Assembly: GCA_040216885.1 (NCBI GenBank)
Contig: JAVJOG010000009.1
Coordinates: 1-60,162 of the forward strand
From: Parvibaculum sp040216885
GTDB lineage: Bacteria; Pseudomonadota; Alphaproteobacteria; Parvibaculales; Parvibaculaceae
Reading direction: 5' to 3'
Length of the DNA: 60,162 nucleotides
Below the pieces are notes generated by a model. It was not told where the DNA came from, made no database searches, and was given only the letters and a program-made list of their open reading frames with translations. Shown piece after piece: positions 60,152 to 60,162 of the stretch (position 1 is its first letter; each line of letters begins with the position of its first letter). Made by a program: the position numbers and the translations under genes.

Positions 60152-60162
60152 TCCAGCGCAGG

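Overview
The window is about 60 kb of GC-rich, densely packed chromosome from an alphaproteobacterium. The lineage call is an inference from gene content: a holdfast-anchor HfaB/CsgG-type lipoprotein, a DUF2336 protein, NsrR with a group III truncated globin, and rlmB next to tRNA-Tyr. The many acyl-CoA, CoA-transferase, MaoC, thiolase, SDR and luciferase-like monooxygenase genes suggest a versatile lipid/hydrocarbon or aromatic degrader, perhaps Parvibaculum-like; that genus-level guess is weak. I see no phage, plasmid, transposase or CRISPR. Most of the window is ordinary chromosome, and the unusual features lie mainly in regulatory and repeat sequences.

Layout. 0-5 kb: the start of a holdfast anchor gene, a DsbA-like isomerase, a rhomboid protease, and a TetR regulator divergent from a carotenoid oxygenase over a palindromic operator. 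5-10 kb: a GDYXXLXY/DUF2157 membrane pair, a CBS protein, and a leftward folE-hisI-patatin run. 10-15 kb: cysS behind a possible Cys-codon leader peptide, a NifU-like scaffold, yidD and thrS. 15-21 kb: an ArsR/SRPBCC/VOC operon, a secreted papain-like hypothetical facing an outer-membrane barrel, nitroreductase, HAD and phytanoyl-CoA dioxygenase. 21-29 kb: a TPR-2OG oxygenase, chrA, a hydroxyacid dehydrogenase/CitE-like lyase/MaoC run, GNAT, acyl-CoA dehydrogenase, HIT and a single-domain receiver. 29-35 kb: an MFS transporter, a lytic transglycosylase with a near-consensus sigma-54 promoter, NsrR with its globin and operator, and an OafA-type acyltransferase.

35-48 kb: a YghU-like GST, a CoA-transferase interrupted by one in-frame stop, DUF2336, a PcaF-like thiolase, a degenerate EAL protein, NUDIX, nadK, cutA, moaA, glpK and a GlcD-like oxidase. 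48-60 kb: a class II aldolase, an orphan form II CoxL-type subunit, a TetR/ferritin-like/SDR/luciferase-like cluster closed by a good terminator, a Rap1a/Tai-like secreted protein, a glutamine-synthetase-like ligase with an aminotransferase directly behind tRNA-Thr, a GST, rlmB and tRNA-Tyr.

The best leads are: (1) a 28-codon reading frame with tandem TGT cysteine codons and three perfect hairpins just before cysS; (2) four CTGTCA boxes at exact 11-bp spacing, the layout of a double PhoB box, in a tail-to-tail gap with strong hairpins; (3) a hairpin repeat family whose three copies all lie in tail-to-tail junctions; (4) the self-contained TetR/ferritin-like/SDR/luciferase-like cluster.
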